From Aliivibrio_A sp016764915 (GTDB taxonomy: Bacteria; Pseudomonadota; Gammaproteobacteria; Enterobacterales; Vibrionaceae), in NCBI GenBank assembly GCA_965224595.1, contig OZ245057.1, positions 124,001 to 188,000 of the forward strand: DNA of 64,000 nt, given 5' to 3'. Positions 60,950 through 64,000 of the stretch are shown piece after piece. Within the stretch, counting starts at the first letter, position 1. Every line of letters starts with the position of its first letter. The translations under genes were made by a program, and so were the position numbers. The notes beneath the pieces were generated by a model that saw only the letters and a program-made list of their open reading frames with translations, had not been told where the DNA came from and made no database searches.

Positions 60950-61563
60950 AAACTCTCCACACTCTTCCCTGTGCATACAGAATCATCGGATTCACTCTGA
61001 TCCGAAGTTGCGTTGTCATCATCATCTATATCTTGTTCAAATGGGTCTAACAGTGATGTTTCGGTAAATAAAAAGTAGATATCTTGTACTGCATCGCTAA
61101 TGTATTGCAGGATAAACAATGTGCTGGCGACCATGATCATCAACCAAAAATGCGCCATAGAGGGAGCCCACTCTGATTGTCTGCGATAGCCAAACTCCAA
61201 CGCCTCTTCAAACTTGCCAAACGCCATCATCGTAACCACACATAAAAAGAACAGTGACAAGGAATAGGAGATGAGGTTAAACAAGGTTTTCATTCGTGCA
61301 GAAACAGAGAGGTAAAAGACATCAACATTAATGTGTGAACGCTTTTGCTGTGCCAGCGCACCTCCCAGTGCCGCAATGTAACCAAACAAAAACAACGAAA
61401 CGTCGTAGGCCCATATGGTTGGACTGTTTAGTACATATCGAGAGAACACTTCAAACACAACGGACGCTGCCAACAGTGGCATTAAAAATGAGGCTAAGTA
61501 GCCAACACCATACACCAGCTTATTGGTGCTAAGACAGTACCCTTTGATCAGAGTTTTAAACAT
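60946..61563 (-). CDS. dctQ: TRAP transporter small permease (DctQ)
   Basis: 205 residues with four membrane segments. EVFSRYVLNSPTIWAYDVSLFLFGYIAALGGALAQQKRSHINVDVFY is the DctQ pattern, here broken by an acidic C-terminal tail (DPFEQDIDDDDNATSDQSESDD) longer than usual. Second gene of the dctP-dctQ-dctM-usp set. Confidence 0.9.
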   Translation of the reverse strand: MFKTLIKGYCLSTNKLVYGVGYLASFLMPLLAASVVFEVFSRYVLNSPTIWAYDVSLFLFGYIAALGGALAQQKRSHINVDVFYLSVSARMKTLFNLISYSLSLFFLCVVTMMAFGKFEEALEFGYRRQSEWAPSMAHFWLMIMVASTLFILQYISDAVQDIYFLFTETSLLDPFEQDIDDDDNATSDQSESDDSVCTGKSVESL

Positions 61564-61586
61564 TTCTCTACTCCTTCAGTAACAAA

Positions 61587-61608
61587 AAAGGGGAGTAATC
61601 TCCCCTTT
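61587..61608 (-). terminator. Intra-operon hairpin between dctP and dctQ
   Basis: AAAGGGGAG and CTCCCCTTT pair around TAAT. With poly-T after it on the minus strand it may attenuate transcription so that more DctP than permease is made. Confidence 0.75.
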
Positions 61609-61616
61609 CACTGCTG

Positions 61617-62648
61617 TTAATCTTTTTGTAGAATCGCAACCAATTGGCTACTGTATGTATCTGCTTTTGCGTATTCTGCCCACAATGAATTTGCGGTGGC
61701 ATTCCAAGTGTCTTTATCCGCTTGTGAAGGCTCTAGACTCCATTTCATCCCTTTGGCTTCCATATCAGCAATCGCCGTTGACTCCCAAGCACGAGATTTT
61801 GTCATCTGTTCACGAGCATGCTGTGTACTGGCACTTCGAACAATTGCTTGAAGATCCTTTGGCAGTTTATTCCATGCACCTTTATTCACTAAGATTGGCA
61901 GGGCTTGGGCACCTGCAATAGGTAGACGGTACATATATTTTGCAACTTCAACATGGTTTCCATCACGGTGATCGATGATGTTACTTCCAATAGAGCCATC
62001 GATAACACCTGTTGCTAAACTGGTGTAGATCTCACTCCACGACAATGAAGTTGGTGAAGCGCCCAATTTTCTTAAGAACTTGCCATAAGCCCCTGGAGCT
62101 CGGATTTTCAACCCTTTAAAGTCTTCAATACTTTTAATTTCTTTTTTGGTGAGTACATAAACAGGCAGTTGAATGTAAGGTTCTAACCAAACTAGATTCT
62201 GTTTGCCATAGGCTTCGGTTAAAATTTCTCCCCAACCTTTTTCATGAAACAGAGTATTAAGCTCACCCACATCATCCGTCATGCCCGGTAGACCGACTTC
62301 AACGACACCGGGAGGAAACTCACCCGCATGCATTGGTTGAAAAGGTGCGCCAATAGTCATCAACCCACTTTTGACTGATCCCAATACACCCGTTTGACCT
62401 ACCCCTTCACCGGCGTACATCACTTGAACGGCAATACGCCCGCCTGACATCGTTTCAATGTTGTCGGCAAACTGCTTATACACTTCACCATAGGCCGTAC
62501 CGCGAGAGTATAGATTTACAAAGCGCCAATTGTGTTCTGCGGAAAAGGCCTCTGGCACCATAGAGAGTGACGCAGCGAAGACTAAAGAGTAGGTAGTCAC
62601 CACTTTTTTCGCACGCTTTTGAATAGTTGCTATTGCTGTAGAAAACAT
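61617..62648 (-). CDS. dctP: TRAP transporter solute-binding protein (DctP)
   Basis: 343 residues. The signal peptide ends near FSAEHNW (about residue 38). DctP marks are GVGQTGVLGSVKSGLMTIG, FKGLKIRAPGAYGKFLRKLGA and the conserved arginine region. It captures an organic acid in the periplasm. The ligand cannot be told from sequence; the neighbouring semialdehyde-type dehydrogenase suggests a C4 or related carboxylate. Confidence 0.92.
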   Translation of the reverse strand: MFSTAIATIQKRAKKVVTTYSLVFAASLSMVPEAFSAEHNWRFVNLYSRGTAYGEVYKQFADNIETMSGGRIAVQVMYAGEGVGQTGVLGSVKSGLMTIGAPFQPMHAGEFPPGVVEVGLPGMTDDVGELNTLFHEKGWGEILTEAYGKQNLVWLEPYIQLPVYVLTKKEIKSIEDFKGLKIRAPGAYGKFLRKLGASPTSLSWSEIYTSLATGVIDGSIGSNIIDHRDGNHVEVAKYMYRLPIAGAQALPILVNKGAWNKLPKDLQAIVRSASTQHAREQMTKSRAWESTAIADMEAKGMKWSLEPSQADKDTWNATANSLWAEYAKADTYSSQLVAILQKD

Positions 62649-62776
62649 TGACTTGCTCCTGTATTGTTTTGTTTTTGTTGCATCCTTGTAACTACAATTA
62701 CAATTTATTTACACTCTTTAAATTCTCATGGAACTAAGTAAAGTTTTATCCGCATCAAACCTTTAATTTTAGTCAA

Positions 62777-62802
62777 AAAAAAGCAGCACCAATAGGCACT
62801 GC
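62777..62802 (-). terminator. Terminator of the aldehyde dehydrogenase gene
   Basis: GCAGTGCC pairs with GGTGCTGC (with two G-T pairs) around a four-base loop, followed by seven T on the minus strand. The rest of 62649-62891 shows no gene. Confidence 0.6.
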
Positions 62803-62891
62803 AAATCCAAAAGCTACGCAATTGATAACTTTCAAAACTCAAGCAGGTTTTATTCAGAAAAAGCATTACATTCAAAGACTATGTGTGTTTA

Positions 62892-64000
62892 TTACTCAAC
62901 ATTCATACACAGATACTTAATTTCTAAATAGTCGTCCAAACCATATTTTGAGCCCTCTCGCCCACTTCCTGACTCTTTCACTCCACCAAACGGTGCCATT
63001 TCTGTAGAGATAATGCCTTCGTTAATACCAACGATCCCATATTCAAGCGCTTCACTGACTCGCCAAATTCGGCTGTGATTCTGGGTAAAGAAGTAGGCAG
63101 CCAATCCATATGGAGTCGCATTTGCCTGAGCAATAACATCCTCTTCATCGCTAAATCGGAACACCGTTGTTACGGGTCCAAATATTTCTTGATGTGCGAT
63201 CTCCATTTTATCGGTCACATCCGCTAAAATTGTCGGTTCATAATAACAATCACCAATGCGCGAACGGTGCCCCCCCAGCAACAGAGACGCACCCTGTTCA
63301 ATCGCCATCTCGACAATCGCGGTCACTTTTTTCACCGCTTTTTCATTGATGAGTGGACCAATGTCTGTCCCTTCCTCTAAACCATTGCCTACTTTAAGTT
63401 GCATTACAGCTGCCGTGTATTTAGAGATAAATAGATCATAGATATCGTCGTGTAAGTAGAGACGATTAGTACAGACACAGGTTTGACCTGCATTACGATA
63501 CTTAGATATGAGCGCCCCTTGCACCGCTTTATCTAAATCGGCATCTTCAAATACAATACAGGGTGCGTTGCCACCAAGCTCCATCGATACTTTTTTCACT
63601 GTCTCCGCGGCTTGACCTAAGATGTGTTTGCCCACCGCAGTAGACCCCGTAAACGATACTTTTCGCACTAAAGGATGAGTACAGAGCATTTCGCCCACCT
63701 CTTTTACCTGTTTAGTGGTTACGATATTAATAACTCCCGGTGGCACGCCTGCTTCTTCCGCCAATTTCCCTAAGGCCAATGCAGTTAATGGTGTATCTTC
63801 ACCGGGTTTAATAACGACCGTGCAACCAGCAGCTAATGCGGGTCCGACTTTTCTGGTGATCATTGCTAATGGAAAATTCCACGGCGTAATCGCGACGACC
63901 ACACCAACTGGCTGTTTGATGGTTAAATATCGATTCTTTGCTGTTGCGGCTGGAATAATGTCACCGTAAGCACGTTTTGCCTCTTCCGCGAACCACTCAA
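62892..64000 (-). CDS. Succinate-semialdehyde-type aldehyde dehydrogenase, 3' part
   Basis: The frame is open to the window edge, so the N-terminus is missing. ALDH motifs: TPWNFPLAMITRK, FTGSTAVGKHI, the catalytic-glutamate motif SMELGGNAPCI, and the catalytic cysteine in RNAGQTCVCTNRLY. PFGGVKESGSGREGSKYGLDDYLEIKYLC is the NADP-SSADH (GabD) ending. It oxidises an aldehyde such as succinate semialdehyde to an acid. It lies beside a TRAP transporter, probably its functional partner. Confidence 0.88.
   Translation of the reverse strand, partial: EWFAEEAKRAYGDIIPAATAKNRYLTIKQPVGVVVAITPWNFPLAMITRKVGPALAAGCTVVIKPGEDTPLTALALGKLAEEAGVPPGVINIVTTKQVKEVGEMLCTHPLVRKVSFTGSTAVGKHILGQAAETVKKVSMELGGNAPCIVFEDADLDKAVQGALISKYRNAGQTCVCTNRLYLHDDIYDLFISKYTAAVMQLKVGNGLEEGTDIGPLINEKAVKKVTAIVEMAIEQGASLLLGGHRSRIGDCYYEPTILADVTDKMEIAHQEIFGPVTTVFRFSDEEDVIAQANATPYGLAAYFFTQNHSRIWRVSEALEYGIVGINEGIISTEMAPFGGVKESGSGREGSKYGLDDYLEIKYLCMNVE

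Noticed and set aside
63361..63375. TGTCTGTCCC-like match inside the dehydrogenase gene
   Set aside because: It is part of a conserved coding stretch (GTDIGPL) and lacks the flanks of the recurrent motif.

Overview
The window looks like a chromosome segment of a facultatively anaerobic gammaproteobacterium, most likely a Vibrionaceae member. The reasons are moderately AT-rich DNA, Vibrio-type attC cassette repeats, and gene families and operon habits typical of Vibrio and Photobacterium. No rRNA, tRNA or CRISPR was seen.

The two flanks (1-10.2 kb and 43.8-57.7 kb) hold two halves of the anaerobic purine/urate-degradation and molybdenum-hydroxylase cluster known from E. coli (ygeV-ygeW-ygeX-ygeY-hyuA-yqeA-ygfK-xdhD, with yqeB, yqeC and mocA). 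The left part carries the start of ygfK, a urate/xanthine-type permease, a two-gene xanthine-dehydrogenase-like enzyme (separate Fe-S subunit plus a fused Mo+FAD subunit), and the cofactor genes mocA, yqeC and yqeB. A redox membrane protein and a rhodanese follow yqeB. The right part carries ygeW, ygeX, ygeY, a hydantoinase, carbamate kinase, an NAD(P)/Fe-S oxidoreductase and pyruvate:ferredoxin oxidoreductase, all on the minus strand, with the sigma-54 activator ygeV divergent. Sigma-54-like -24/-12 elements lie before ygfK, xdh and ygeW, which suggests one YgeV regulon. Pyruvate released by YgeX could feed the adjacent pyruvate:ferredoxin oxidoreductase and so supply reductant to the pathway.

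Between the halves lies about 33 kb of accessory DNA. Its inner 29.5 kb is bounded by a 64-bp imperfect inverted repeat (13915-13978 and 43401-43464). It contains integron-type gene cassettes with attC-like sites on the plus strand at 14.1-18.8 kb and on the minus strand at 33.5-42.7 kb. No integron integrase is visible. Cassette cargo includes an RloC-like nuclease ATPase, a three-gene operon (dual-OB, DUF488, DUF4326), an HD phosphohydrolase, an HPP membrane protein with a TetR regulator, an RDD protein and a HEPN-like protein. The area also holds three toxin-antitoxin pairs, a REP-associated transposase, ISAs1-type debris and repeated short motifs.

At 21.7-29.7 kb sits a compact metabolic module: a radical-SAM 2,3-aminomutase, a two-subunit 3-oxoacid CoA-transferase, a class III aminotransferase and a thiolase, divergent from a LysR regulator and a stand-alone tryptophan-synthase-beta-like enzyme. 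Together these would convert an alpha-amino acid to a beta-amino acid, then a 3-oxo acid, then a 3-oxoacyl-CoA, then acetyl-CoA plus a second acyl-CoA. Substitutions in the aminomutase argue against lysine as substrate.

The right end (57.8-64 kb) holds small conserved genes, a universal stress protein, a TRAP transporter and a truncated succinate-semialdehyde-type dehydrogenase.
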